Source of the DNA: UTCHB3 sp008363265 | Lineage (GTDB): Bacteria; Bacteroidota; Ignavibacteria; Ignavibacteriales; Ignavibacteriaceae | Reading direction: 5' to 3' | Length of the DNA: 64,000 nt | NCBI GenBank assembly: GCA_045863055.1 | Contig: BTUW01000001.1 | Coordinates: forward strand, 310,001 to 374,000 | Shown here: one piece after another, positions 17,323 through 26,408 of the stretch | Layout: each line of letters begins with the position of its first letter | How positions within the stretch are numbered: the stretch's first letter is position 1 | Program-made: the position numbers and the translations under genes | The notes under the pieces: generated by a model | Seen by the model: the letters and a program-made list of their open reading frames with translations, nothing else | What the model was told of the DNA's origin: nothing | Databases searched by the model: none

Positions 17323-20169
17323 GTGCCCAGATTTTACAATCATTTCCTGATCCTGTTTCTGATAGTGGCCGCAACCGCGACTCTCTATCCACAGCAAAAG
17401 AAACGGCTGGATCATAATATTTACGATCTTTGGAAAAGGATCGAGCAACCGCAGATATCCAAGAACGGCGAATTGCTCATTTTCGAGGTCAACACTTTAC
17501 GCAAAGACGGTGTCCTGAATGTTTACGACAGGAACTCCGGCTCCACAAAACTCCTTCCAAAAGGGAAAGGCGCGAAAACCACCCCGAACGGTGAATTGGT
17601 GGTAACGCTTGTGAAACCCGGGTTCGATACACTTAAAGCCGCCAACCTCAAAAAAGTAAAAAAGGATGATCTCCCGAAAGATTCGCTCGCAGTCTATTTC
17701 AGAAAGGGTGACTCAACCAGTTATTTCGCGGATGTCAAGTCTTTCAAACTGCCTGAATACTCAAACGGCTGGATGGCGATACACTTCGAAAAGTTGAAAA
17801 AACCGAAGGAAGAACCCAAACCGAAAGACTCAACCCAGACTAAAGACACCTCTCAGGTAAAGGATACTCTTAAGGCGGCGAAGGAAAAGGATAAACCGGC
17901 CTCAAAAGCCAAGAAGGATGGAACTGACCTCCTGATCTGGAATCCGCTTACCTCCAGCCAGTTCAGGTTCACTAATGTTGAGGATTATGCGACATCTGAG
18001 AGTGGTAACCGGTTCGCCTTCGTCTCTTTCGTTGATGACTCGGTAGATACTGCCTACGTTGTGAGATTTAATACCGAATCGCTAAAAGCTGACACGATAG
18101 TGTTCAACGGACCTGTAAAATCAACCATCCTCTCAAAAGACGGTTTGAAGGCTGCCTTCCTCTTCTCGGCCGACACTTCCGCCACAGCAAAGAATTACGA
18201 CCTCTATATTTGGGAGGATGACTCGAAGTCCGCAAAAGTGCTTGTAGATTCCGCCTCTGCCTCCCTTCCGCCTGGAATGCGTGTGTCGGTTAACTACGAC
18301 CTGAATTTTTCCGACTCAGGAAAACGCCTCTTCTATGGCATCGCCAAGGCACTCGTGGTTGAACCCGAAGAAACCCTTCTCGATGAAGAAAAACCGAATG
18401 TTGAGGTTTGGAGCTGGCACGACCCCATACTGCATACCCAGCAGAATTTCGAACTGAACCGGGAGAAAAAGAAAACCTTCCAGTTCGTTTTTCATCTCGA
18501 TGCAAACAAATCTGTGCAGCTGACTGATTCACTTATAGAAGGCGTAAGTTACTCGAAGTATACGGACAACAGGTATGCTCTTGGTGCATCATCGCACGGA
18601 TACAAGCACCTGATCTCGTGGGATGACTCATACAGCGACATCTACTCGGTCGATATGATATCGGGTGAGAGAAAACTTGTTAAAAAGAAAATTTCACAGT
18701 ATAACGGTATCTCGCCACTCGGCAATTACATTATATGGTACGATGAAACCGACTCGTCATGGTATTCACATAAAATCTCATCGGGCAAGACGGCGAAGAT
18801 ATCGACTGGCATCGACGATCCACTCTGGAACGTGGAGAACGATGTTCCCGATCAGCCCGGTGCATACGGCATCGGCGGTTGGATGGAAGATGATGAAGCG
18901 CTTCTGATCTTTTCTCAGTTCGATGTATGGCTCGCCGATCCTGATGGCGGCACTCCCGCTAAAAGGATCACCAACGGCAGGGAGAACAATAATGTGTTCA
19001 GGTCTCTCGACCTCGACAGGAAACTCCCCTGGCACCGTGAGAAAGATGATCTTTACTTCTCTGTTTACGATCAGACCACCCGTGAGGCCGGTTACGCCGT
19101 TCGCAGATCCGGTGCGGATGGTTTCGCAAAAACACTTTTCAAAACAGCGAACATTTACAACTATGTAATAAAAGCTGAAAACTCGGAAGACCTCCTGATA
19201 AACAGGGAGTCGCAGAAGATATCCCAGAATATCTACCACGCTAAAGGCTTCTCCCCTGATCTAAAAATGGTCAGCGACATCAATCCTCAGCAGAGTGAGT
19301 ATGTCTGGTCGGATGTGCAGCTAGTTAAATATCACAGTATCGACGGTAAACCGCTCGAGGGCCTGATCTACTTCCCCGAAGACCTCGACAAGACAAAAAA
19401 ATACCCGATGATGGTCTATTTCTACGAGAAGGATTCGGACAACCTGAACCGCTACTGGACTCCGGGTCCGAGCAGATCGATCATCAACCCCAATTTCTAC
19501 GCGAGTAATCAATATGTTGTGTTTGTACCTGATATCGTTTACGAAGAAGGATTCCCCGGCAAGGGGGCGTATAACTGCATAGTCGGCGGCACACTTTCGA
19601 TGCTCGAGCAGTTCCCTTTCATCGACCGTGAAAAGATCGGCCTGCAGGGCCAAAGCTGGGGTGGATATCAGACCGCGTTCCTCATCACACAGACCAATCT
19701 CTACAAGGCTGCCATGGCGGGAGCCCCTGTATCAAACATGACGAGTGCATACGGCGGTATCAGATGGGGATCCGGACTTGTAAGACAGTTCCAGTATGAG
19801 AAGGGACAAAGCAGAATTGGTGCCTCACTCTGGGATAAACTTGAGCTTTACATCGCGAACAGCCCCCTTTTCTTCCTCGACAGGGTGAACACGCCTCTGC
19901 TGATCATGGCGAACGACAAAGACGATGCAGTGCCATGGTATCAGGGTATCGAACTGTTTACCGGACTGAGAAGACTTCAGAAACCGGTATGGATGCTGAA
20001 CTACACCGGCGATGTCCACAACCTGAAAGAGAATAACTGGGGCAACCGGGTCGATCTCAGCATCCGCATGCTTCAGTTTTTCGATCACTATCTCAAAGGA
20101 TCACCGGCACCTGATTGGATGACCAAGGGAGTAAAAGCGATTGAACGGGATAAAGTCAGAGGTTACTGA
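17323..20169 (+). CDS. S9-family (prolyl oligopeptidase type) secreted peptidase
   Basis: 948 residues when started at GTG 17323, which follows CAAGGTGAC and gives a clean signal peptide (to about LYPQQ); an in-frame GTG at 17245 would add 26 residues. A long N-terminal propeller region is interrupted by a Lys/Pro/Thr-rich low-complexity stretch (~160-200). The C-terminal alpha/beta hydrolase has Ser778 in GQSWGGYQ, Asp867 in NDKDDAV and His899 in TGDVHNL, a complete triad. It probably degrades oligopeptides in the periplasm. At this length it resembles the large Bacteroidota prolyl-oligopeptidase-like peptidases. Confidence 0.9.
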   Translation: MPRFYNHFLILFLIVAATATLYPQQKKRLDHNIYDLWKRIEQPQISKNGELLIFEVNTLRKDGVLNVYDRNSGSTKLLPKGKGAKTTPNGELVVTLVKPGFDTLKAANLKKVKKDDLPKDSLAVYFRKGDSTSYFADVKSFKLPEYSNGWMAIHFEKLKKPKEEPKPKDSTQTKDTSQVKDTLKAAKEKDKPASKAKKDGTDLLIWNPLTSSQFRFTNVEDYATSESGNRFAFVSFVDDSVDTAYVVRFNTESLKADTIVFNGPVKSTILSKDGLKAAFLFSADTSATAKNYDLYIWEDDSKSAKVLVDSASASLPPGMRVSVNYDLNFSDSGKRLFYGIAKALVVEPEETLLDEEKPNVEVWSWHDPILHTQQNFELNREKKKTFQFVFHLDANKSVQLTDSLIEGVSYSKYTDNRYALGASSHGYKHLISWDDSYSDIYSVDMISGERKLVKKKISQYNGISPLGNYIIWYDETDSSWYSHKISSGKTAKISTGIDDPLWNVENDVPDQPGAYGIGGWMEDDEALLIFSQFDVWLADPDGGTPAKRITNGRENNNVFRSLDLDRKLPWHREKDDLYFSVYDQTTREAGYAVRRSGADGFAKTLFKTANIYNYVIKAENSEDLLINRESQKISQNIYHAKGFSPDLKMVSDINPQQSEYVWSDVQLVKYHSIDGKPLEGLIYFPEDLDKTKKYPMMVYFYEKDSDNLNRYWTPGPSRSIINPNFYASNQYVVFVPDIVYEEGFPGKGAYNCIVGGTLSMLEQFPFIDREKIGLQGQSWGGYQTAFLITQTNLYKAAMAGAPVSNMTSAYGGIRWGSGLVRQFQYEKGQSRIGASLWDKLELYIANSPLFFLDRVNTPLLIMANDKDDAVPWYQGIELFTGLRRLQKPVWMLNYTGDVHNLKENNWGNRVDLSIRMLQFFDHYLKGSPAPDWMTKGVKAIERDKVRGY

Positions 20170-21118
20170 CCTCTTTAAACCGGTAACCATCCCTCGCACA
20201 ACCATTGAACCTTCCGGTATGTTCCCCACGGGGAACATATCGGTCCAAAGGTTCGATCTCGTCCATCCCCTGCTTCAGGGAAATAAATGGTATAAACTTA
20301 AACTGAATGTCAGGAAGTGTCTTGAAGAAGGGAAGGATACTGTTCTCTCATTCGGTGGAGCATACTCAAATCATATCCATGCCCTTGCCGCAGCAGGAAA
20401 GCTCGCCGGCTTAAAAACCATTGGAGTGATCCGAGGGGAACGCACCGAACCCCTCAACCATACACTCCGCGAAGCGGAAGATTTTGGAATGAGGCTGCAT
20501 TTCGTCTCAAGAACCGAATTCCGCAGAAGGTACTCGCCTGACTACATCACAGAACTTCGCGGTCTTTTCGGTGATTTTTACTTTGTCCCCGAAGGTGGAA
20601 GCAATCTCCTCGGTTACCATGGAGCAATGGAAATGCTCCCGGATGATGCAGGTGACTTTTCACATATTTTGATGGCTACCGGCTCGGGAGGAACGATCGG
20701 GGGAAATCTCCTCGCCGCTGCACGAAGAAGGCTTAAAGACATAAAAGTGATATCAGTACCGGTTCTTAAGGATCATGATTACGTTTTGGAGGGTGTACGA
20801 AGTTTCCTTCAAACCGAGGGAATGAGTAATTTCGAATTGCTCGAGGTACTGCCCGGCTATCATCATGGGGGGTATGCTAAATTCAGTGATGAACTGATCA
20901 GTTTCATCAACGATTTCCAGAGTGAATACAAGATCGCTATTGATCCGGTTTATACCGGAAAAGTCCTCTTCGCCGTCTCAGATCTCTCGAATAAAGGTTA
21001 TTTCAGATCTAATGACAGAATTTTGGTATACCACACCGGTGGCACTCAGGGGATGAACGGGTTTATCGAGCGATACCCGCAATATTCATTCCTAAGCCAC
21101 GATCTGATCAGATTTTAG
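20141..21118 (+). CDS. ACC deaminase / D-cysteine desulfhydrase-family PLP enzyme
   Basis: 325 residues, TTG start overlapping the peptidase gene by 29 nt. Fold-type II PLP enzyme: Lys49 in LQGNKWYKLK is the Schiff-base position, LSFGGAYSNHIHALA is the substrate loop, and ATGSGGTIGGNL is the phosphate-binding glycine stretch. The family deaminates 1-aminocyclopropane-1-carboxylate or desulfhydrates D-cysteine; substrate unknown. The usual GNKxRKLE is GNKWYKLK here, a divergent form seen in Bacteroidota members. A shorter protein starting after the overlap is possible, since no ATG lies close. Confidence 0.82.
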   Translation: MNGIKSEVTDLFKPVTIPRTTIEPSGMFPTGNISVQRFDLVHPLLQGNKWYKLKLNVRKCLEEGKDTVLSFGGAYSNHIHALAAAGKLAGLKTIGVIRGERTEPLNHTLREAEDFGMRLHFVSRTEFRRRYSPDYITELRGLFGDFYFVPEGGSNLLGYHGAMEMLPDDAGDFSHILMATGSGGTIGGNLLAAARRRLKDIKVISVPVLKDHDYVLEGVRSFLQTEGMSNFELLEVLPGYHHGGYAKFSDELISFINDFQSEYKIAIDPVYTGKVLFAVSDLSNKGYFRSNDRILVYHTGGTQGMNGFIERYPQYSFLSHDLIRF

Positions 21119-22726
21119 TCAGGCCTGATCCGGGCCCTGCAACCCATCCCGATCTATCCACTCCTTCACCGCTTCTATCTCATCAGCAAGATAGGTATCC
21201 CCTTCAGGCAGAGGCAGTAACCCGTTAAGACTGTTGAAGATGTTACTTGTCCCCTCACCCAGCTGAGTAAGTGGACCTTCGAGGTAACCCGGCTTGCCAT
21301 TGGTCATCTGAAGTGCCCTTAACGCGCACAACAGCTCGATCGCCAGAACGGTTTTAACATTATCAGTTACTGTCAGAAGGTGCATTACACCCACACTTCC
21401 CATGGAAACGAAATCCTCCTGCCCTGCAGAGGTTGAGATCGACATAACCGATGCCGGATTGGAGAGCACCCGGTTCTCGCCTGCCCTTGATGCTCCGGCG
21501 TACTGCGCGAGCATCAATCCCGAATCCCCTTTTTCAGGCGCGATCGCGAGATTTGAAGGGAGACCAAAACTAAGGTGCTTGTTCAGCATACTGAAAGAAC
21601 GCTTGTCGGAAATAAGTGAAAGAGAGGTCAGCGACAATTTTAAGTAGTCAATTACATTGGCAAGTGGTTGTCCGTGAAAGTTTGAGCCGCTGTGGAACTT
21701 CAGTTCTTCCCCCGTGTCTTCGAAAAGCGGGTTGTCGGTAACCGAGTTTATCTCGATCTCAACAACTTCCCGGAATTTCTGCCACGCCTCAAGTGCAGCA
21801 CCATGCACAGGCGGAACTGCCCGGAAGCAATACCTGTCCTGTACACGCTCCGTGGCTGTGGAGGGGTCCTGGCTCCTGAAGACGACTTTCTGCGCTTCCT
21901 CCGTAGCCCTCAATGAGCCTTTAAGTAATGCTCTCATTAGCTCGGAAACTTCAAGGATACCTCTGTGGGGTCTTTTTTCTGCCAGGAACCGGCTGAAGGC
22001 ATCTTTTTCGCCCCTGATCGCTTCCAGCGATAACGCGGCTGCATAATTGGCTGCCAACAGCAGGTTTTCTGTCTCCTTGCATGCAAAAACAGCACCGGCT
22101 GACATAAAATTTGTGCCGTTCGTGAGCGCCATTGCCTCTTTGAAGCCTAACTTTACCGGGTTAAGTCCCGCCTTCTCAAGAGCTTCCTGAGCACTCATCA
22201 GCTCACCCTCATACCAGGCTTGCGACTCGGGCAGACCGATCATTACTCCCGCGATCATTGCGAGGGGAACAAGATCTCCGCTCGCGCCAACTGAACCCTC
22301 ATCAAGAACCAACGGGATCACGCCACTATTCAGCATGTTTTCAAGCATTTCTACTGTTTCGAGAGATATTGCGGAAACTCCGTGGGCGAATGAGTTAAGT
22401 CTGATTATCATCATTGCTCTTACTATCTCGACAGGAAGCCATCCCCCTGTACCGCAATTATGCGACTTGATGTATTTCTCCTGAAACGATGCCGCTTCCG
22501 AGGGGTCGATGAATGTGTCCTTTAAATTGCCGACACCCACATTTACCCCGTATATCTTCTGATCAGGGTTTTTTCTGATCTGCTCCAGCAGTCTGTTTCT
22601 GCAGTCTTTGATCCTGAACCTGGCTTCGGAGGTGAGTTCGACTCTATCCTGATTAACCGAGGCATAATAAACATCATTAATGGTGAGTGACTTTCCGTCA
22701 AGGTATAGGGTTTGGGTTGCTCTCAT
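21119..22726 (-). CDS. Histidine/aromatic amino acid ammonia-lyase family enzyme
   Basis: 535 residues. The Ala148-Ser149-Gly150 triad in GSVGASGDLVPLA forms the MIO cofactor. Other family blocks are YGVNVGVG (59-66), QDRYCFRAVPPVHG, NSVTDNPLF, SGSNFHGQPLA and SAGQEDFVSMG. His89 (KSHN) lies at the substrate-selectivity position where HAL has His, and Gln-Glu-Asp (QED) is HAL-like rather than the plant PAL form. This favours histidine to urocanate, but YGVNVGVG and KSHNCGTGGW diverge from canonical HutH. No hutU, hutI or hutG is in the window. It begins 25 nt after hisS on the same strand and is probably co-transcribed with it. Confidence 0.85.
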   Translation of the reverse strand: MRATQTLYLDGKSLTINDVYYASVNQDRVELTSEARFRIKDCRNRLLEQIRKNPDQKIYGVNVGVGNLKDTFIDPSEAASFQEKYIKSHNCGTGGWLPVEIVRAMMIIRLNSFAHGVSAISLETVEMLENMLNSGVIPLVLDEGSVGASGDLVPLAMIAGVMIGLPESQAWYEGELMSAQEALEKAGLNPVKLGFKEAMALTNGTNFMSAGAVFACKETENLLLAANYAAALSLEAIRGEKDAFSRFLAEKRPHRGILEVSELMRALLKGSLRATEEAQKVVFRSQDPSTATERVQDRYCFRAVPPVHGAALEAWQKFREVVEIEINSVTDNPLFEDTGEELKFHSGSNFHGQPLANVIDYLKLSLTSLSLISDKRSFSMLNKHLSFGLPSNLAIAPEKGDSGLMLAQYAGASRAGENRVLSNPASVMSISTSAGQEDFVSMGSVGVMHLLTVTDNVKTVLAIELLCALRALQMTNGKPGYLEGPLTQLGEGTSNIFNSLNGLLPLPEGDTYLADEIEAVKEWIDRDGLQGPDQA

Positions 22727-22751
22727 ATATATCGATCTTCCTTAATCTCTG

Positions 22752-24308
22752 TTATTGGCGGTTCAGCATTGCTTTAACAGTTTCCACCATCAGCGCGCGC
22801 GGCACTTCCTTCTGTATCTTTTGTTTCCAGTCTTCCTTGTTCTCTATCGAGGATGACATCTCTTTACCCAAGGCGAGATCGCGGACAGTCACGACACCCT
22901 TGGCGTGCTCATCGCTTCCGAGGAGGATACATACAGGCGAGTTCATCTTGTCTCCGTAACCGATCTGTTTCTTCAATCCGCGCTGGGCTCCGTAGTAAAC
23001 CTCGGCACTGATACCTTCAGTTCTCAGTTCAGCGGCGATTTTCTGATATTCGCCCATAAGTTCGTCATCGAAAACGGTTACCAGAACGGTGCCTTTCGAT
23101 TTTTCCTTGGCCTGACCCGAAAGAACAAGCAATTCAGCAAGACGGTCAACACCGATCGAGGCACCGGCTGCAGGTACTTTTATTCCGAGCAACCGTTCAA
23201 CGAGTCCGTCATATCTACCGCCGCCGCAGATCGAACCGACACGGCGGGTGTTCCCCTTTGTGTCAGTAAATGTAAGGAGTGATTCAACTTCATAAACAGG
23301 ACCGGTATAGTATCCAAGCCCTCTTACGATCGAAGGGGCAAAAAGAACTCTCTTCTCGTCATAACCTGAAGCAGAAAGCAGCTCGTTAATTCGCTTCAGT
23401 TCGGCGAGACCTTCATCAAATTTCTCATTTCCACTGCAGAGGGATGCGAGCTCTTCAATTATTTCTTCCCTCTTCCTGTCTTCCATAAAACGCTCAAAAT
23501 AGCCGGCCACGCGGGTAACCATTTCTTTTTGGAGTCCAAGTCCGGGGATCAAAGCACCTGAAGAATCTTTTCTTCCGGCGCCAAGTTCGGCGGAAATACC
23601 TTCGACACCGATCTTGTCGATCTTGTCGATCACGCGGAGAACTGCTGCTTCATTCTCCGGGCCCTCAACACCAATCGATTCGAGGAATCCGGAAAGTATC
23701 TTCCTGTTGTTCACTTTCACGAGGTAACTGGAACGCTCAAGTCCGATCGATTCAAGAGCATCGCTTAATACCATACAGGCTTCTGCATCAGTGGCCACAT
23801 CTGCGGTGCCAACCGTATCAAAATCGAGCTGCCAGAACTCACGGAAGCGCCCGGGATCAAGTTTCGCTTCAAATCTGAATACAGGGCCATACTGGTATCT
23901 TCTGAAAAGCGGGGCGTTCTTTGTGGTCAGTTGCCCTTTAAGAGACTGTATGAACAGTTCTTCGGCGTACATTCTGGCCAGCGGAGCGGTCAGGTCATAG
24001 CGCATGGCTACATGGTGATTATCCATCACAACCAGATCAAGTTCATCCCTCAACTCGGCGCCGTCATCCTTGTAGACCGGCTCGGTCTCAGGATTGCGGA
24101 ATGAATATACACCCTCGGCAACAGTCTCCTTGTCGGGAAGGTATTTACCTAAATTTTCGGCATACTCAAGTACCGGCGTGTCCCAATGCCTGAAGCCGTA
24201 AAGTTCGTACACCTTTCCCGCGCGTTCAACAATCTCTTTTCTAAGTTCATTAAGTTCAGGATGTGTATCCCTGAATCCCTTTATTTTCTTGGGGATCATT
24301 CCATTCAT
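22752..24308 (-). CDS. hisS: Histidyl-tRNA synthetase, Alphaproteobacteria-like type
   Basis: 518 residues, class II synthetase, clearly longer than the ~420-residue E. coli type. Motif 2 region RRYQYGPVFRFEAKLDPGRF, then EFWQLDFDTVG and VKVNNRKIL; histidine-specific RGLGYYTGPVYEVE and GGGRYDGL; C-terminal anticodon domain VLVTVFDDELM to the end. The motif-2 loop and the DADTVG/VNNRK-like blocks resemble the divergent HisRS of many Alphaproteobacteria, which charge tRNA-His lacking G-1 and carrying A73. The tRNA-His gene at 26179 has those features. ATG 24308 was chosen; an internal ATG at 24299 is also possible. Confidence 0.93.
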   Translation of the reverse strand: MNGMIPKKIKGFRDTHPELNELRKEIVERAGKVYELYGFRHWDTPVLEYAENLGKYLPDKETVAEGVYSFRNPETEPVYKDDGAELRDELDLVVMDNHHVAMRYDLTAPLARMYAEELFIQSLKGQLTTKNAPLFRRYQYGPVFRFEAKLDPGRFREFWQLDFDTVGTADVATDAEACMVLSDALESIGLERSSYLVKVNNRKILSGFLESIGVEGPENEAAVLRVIDKIDKIGVEGISAELGAGRKDSSGALIPGLGLQKEMVTRVAGYFERFMEDRKREEIIEELASLCSGNEKFDEGLAELKRINELLSASGYDEKRVLFAPSIVRGLGYYTGPVYEVESLLTFTDTKGNTRRVGSICGGGRYDGLVERLLGIKVPAAGASIGVDRLAELLVLSGQAKEKSKGTVLVTVFDDELMGEYQKIAAELRTEGISAEVYYGAQRGLKKQIGYGDKMNSPVCILLGSDEHAKGVVTVRDLALGKEMSSSIENKEDWKQKIQKEVPRALMVETVKAMLNRQ

Positions 24309-24390
24309 TTCACGTTCCGGTTTTTCTAAAAATCATAAATTTAAATTTACGAAATATCAGACTGTTAAATGATGTGGCGGTCATTTCAGG

Positions 24391-24421
24391 TTGCATTGAA
24401 TAGTACTAAACCTTATCTTTA
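24391..24421 (+). promoter_or_regulatory. Candidate promoter of the hemolysin III gene
   Basis: TTGCAT (24391-24396), 17-nt spacer, TATCTTTA (24414-24421), about 34 nt upstream of the TTG start at 24455. Same TTGnnn-17-TAnnTTT layout as at lexA and at 26322. Confidence 0.45.
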
Positions 24422-24454
24422 CTGAATGATTTTTCATTTAATTGGTATTATTTA

Positions 24455-25102
24455 TTGAACTGGATCTCCCGTTTACGCGAACCGTTTAACGCACTTTCCC
24501 ATGCTTTGGGGGTGGTGCTTGCTTTTGTTGCCCTCGCCCTTTTACTCACCCGTACTTCTCCGGAAGTTACCGGTACCCACGTCATCGCGTTTTCCATCTT
24601 CGCCATCGCGCAGGTTCTGATGTTCTCGGCAAGCACGCTCTATCATTCACTCCCCTTAAGTGACAATAAACTGGTGGTAATGAGGAAGATCGATCATATA
24701 ATGATCTTCGTTTCGATAGCAGGTTCATACACGCCAATTTGCCTGATAACACTGGAAGGAGGCTGGGGGTATTCATTGCTGGTGATAGTATGGTCGATAG
24801 CGGTGGCTGGTCTTTTTGTAAAAATTTTCTGGCTGCACGCGCCGAGAAAACTATACACAGCCATTTACCTTAGCATGGGCTGGCTGGTGATTGTAGCAAT
24901 TTATCCTCTCTACCAGTCACTTCCCGGAGGGGCTTGGCTTTGGTTGGGTCTCGAGGCCCTTACCTACACGATCGGAGCTGTGATCTATGCAATGAAAAAA
25001 CCCGATCCTTGGGCGGGAAAGATCGGGTTTCATGGAATTTTTCACATTTTCATTCTTCTGGGAGCCTTCTCCCACTTCATGCTGCTCTACTTGTTCGTCT
25101 GA
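24455..25102 (+). CDS. Hemolysin III / YqfA-family (PAQR superfamily) membrane protein
   Basis: 215 residues, TTG start, about seven hydrophobic segments. Family blocks: NALSHALGVVLA near the N-terminus, SASTLYHSLPLSD, KIDHIMIFVSIAGSYTP and HGIFHIFILLGAFSHF near the C-terminus; the His and Asp residues form the PAQR metal site. The role of bacterial members is uncertain (membrane or lipid homeostasis has been proposed). Its 3' end overlaps the convergent pirin gene by 16 nt. Confidence 0.9.
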   Translation: MNWISRLREPFNALSHALGVVLAFVALALLLTRTSPEVTGTHVIAFSIFAIAQVLMFSASTLYHSLPLSDNKLVVMRKIDHIMIFVSIAGSYTPICLITLEGGWGYSLLVIVWSIAVAGLFVKIFWLHAPRKLYTAIYLSMGWLVIVAIYPLYQSLPGGAWLWLGLEALTYTIGAVIYAMKKPDPWAGKIGFHGIFHIFILLGAFSHFMLLYLFV

Positions 25103-26118
25103 CCGGGGATCTCTTCCCTGCCACCGAAATGGCGGGCGAATCGACCCTGATCCTTCGGGAAAACATTATCCCTTCTCGGCCATGGCCAGCCACCGAACTG
25201 GGTGGCATCGAAATCCACAAATGCTTTCATGATCTCCGCGCGCGAATTCATTACGAACGGACCATGCTGAAAAACCGGCTCACCGATCGGCTTTCCCTGT
25301 AGAAGAAAAATGCTGCAAGGTGACTCGCCTGCTACTATTTCAATATTGTGCTCCGGAACAAGTTGAACCGCGCTGTAAGCAGCGATGGGGGTTTTCTCAA
25401 TCCTTAACTTTTCCCCCTCGTAAAAGTAAGCCACACGGAAAACATCCGCAGATGCCGCGGGAAGGATCCATTTCGCGCCCGGCTCCATCTTAATGATCCA
25501 GATGCAAACTTCATTTTCCCTGCTCGCCGCCCAAGAATCAGGCGCGGGATCGAGTGCGTCAGTACCCTGTAGTGAACCTGCGATCAGTCTGACAGATGTT
25601 TTTCTGCCGTGTTCATCTGCACTTGTGAAAACAGGAATATCCTCGGCCCACAACATCTTGAAATGGGGCTCAACCATCTTTTTGGCCGCCGGCAGGTTCA
25701 ACCATACCTGGAAGAGCTCGCATGGATTCGGTTCGTTATCTTTTAACAGGGGGAACATCTCGCTGTGCTGGAGTCCGCTCCCGGCGGTCATCCACTGAAC
25801 ATCACCGTTGCCATATCTTCCGGCCTGACTGTGGGAGTCGGAGTGATCAACAAAACCGTTGAGCACGATCGTAACAGTTTCAAAACCACGGTGCGGATGT
25901 GCCGGGAAACCGGGAACAGTGTCGCCGTGGTACATTCGCCATCCATCTTTTGGAGTGAAGTCCTCACCCAGTCGCCTCCCCTCAAGAGAGGCATCAGGCC
26001 CCATTTCCCCATTGCCATTGGGATAAAAATCCTGGTGGTGCACACAAAAAAGGAAAGGATCTAAAACCGGCCACTGAAAACCCAGCGGCTGCGTTGTGAT
26101 AATTGAAGACTTGCTCAT
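25087..26118 (-). CDS. Pirin family protein
   Basis: 343 residues, bicupin. The N-terminal cupin metal site includes FPAHPHRGFETVT and GSGLQHSEMF (three His and Glu, Fe(II) in known pirins). The C-terminal cupin is less conserved. Bacterial pirins include quercetin 2,3-dioxygenases and redox-sensing regulators; the substrate is unknown here. It follows the terminator of tRNA-His on the same strand and converges on the hemolysin III gene. Confidence 0.9.
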   Translation of the reverse strand: MSKSSIITTQPLGFQWPVLDPFLFCVHHQDFYPNGNGEMGPDASLEGRRLGEDFTPKDGWRMYHGDTVPGFPAHPHRGFETVTIVLNGFVDHSDSHSQAGRYGNGDVQWMTAGSGLQHSEMFPLLKDNEPNPCELFQVWLNLPAAKKMVEPHFKMLWAEDIPVFTSADEHGRKTSVRLIAGSLQGTDALDPAPDSWAASRENEVCIWIIKMEPGAKWILPAASADVFRVAYFYEGEKLRIEKTPIAAYSAVQLVPEHNIEIVAGESPCSIFLLQGKPIGEPVFQHGPFVMNSRAEIMKAFVDFDATQFGGWPWPRRDNVFPKDQGRFARHFGGREEIPGQTNK

Positions 26119-26133
26119 GGGAACTCCTTAAAT

Positions 26134-26168
26134 AAAAAAAGGCCTTGCTTAAACGATTAAACAAGGCC
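26134..26168 (-). terminator. Terminator of the tRNA-His transcript
   Basis: On the minus strand GGCCTTG...CAAGGCC, with inner TTAA/TTAA pairing, is followed by seven T (26134-26140 as A on the plus strand). It lies 11 nt after the tRNA 3' end and before pirin. Confidence 0.85.
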
Positions 26169-26178
26169 GGATTCTGCG

Positions 26179-26252
26179 TACCGTCGATAAGATTCGAACT
26201 TATGACCTTCTGAGCCACAGTCAGACGCTCTAACCAACTGAGCTACGACGGC
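26179..26252 (-). tRNA. tRNA-His (anticodon GTG) lacking G-1 and C73
   Basis: 74 nt. Acceptor GCCGTCG pairs with CGACGGT (G1-T72 wobble, six Watson-Crick pairs); D-arm GCTC/GAGC; anticodon stem TCTGA/TCAGA with loop CTGTGGC, anticodon GTG; T-arm ATAAG-TTCGAAT-CTTAT. Discriminator is A73 and the base before G1 is T. Canonical bacterial tRNA-His encodes G at -1 paired with C73, the main HisRS identity element. Both are absent here. CCA is not encoded. Flanked by a TATATTTG box upstream and its own terminator. Confidence 0.93.
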
Positions 26253-26267
26253 AGAAAATTTAGATCA

Positions 26268-26275
26268 CAAATATA
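26268..26275 (-). promoter_or_regulatory. Candidate -7 box TATATTTG upstream of tRNA-His
   Basis: The minus strand reads TATATTTG, ending 15 nt before the tRNA 5' end, the same octamer and nearly the same distance as for tRNA-Leu. TTTC occurs about 19 nt further upstream, close to the Bacteroidota TTTG -33 element. Confidence 0.55.
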
Positions 26276-26321
26276 ACACTTTTCTTCCATTTTTGAAAGA
26301 GCTCCGATCAAAAAATGCTGC

Positions 26322-26352
26322 TTGACTTTTATGGAAAATAATGATACCTTTA
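26322..26352 (+). promoter_or_regulatory. Candidate promoter of the small secreted protein genes
   Basis: TTGACT (26322-26327), 17-nt spacer, TACCTTTA (26345-26352). The leader to the ATG at 26409 is about 50 nt. Confidence 0.5.
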
Positions 26353-26408
26353 AACCGAAATAACGATTTTTACTCTTTAATCGTACGTCTCAATACACGA
26401 GGTAAACA

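Noticed and set aside
18200..18215. TATATTTG as a promoter inside the S9 peptidase gene
   Set aside because: Mid-gene position with no start downstream; consistent with chance.
21119..22726. Part of a hut histidine-utilisation operon
   Set aside because: No urocanase, imidazolonepropionase or formiminoglutamase gene in the window.
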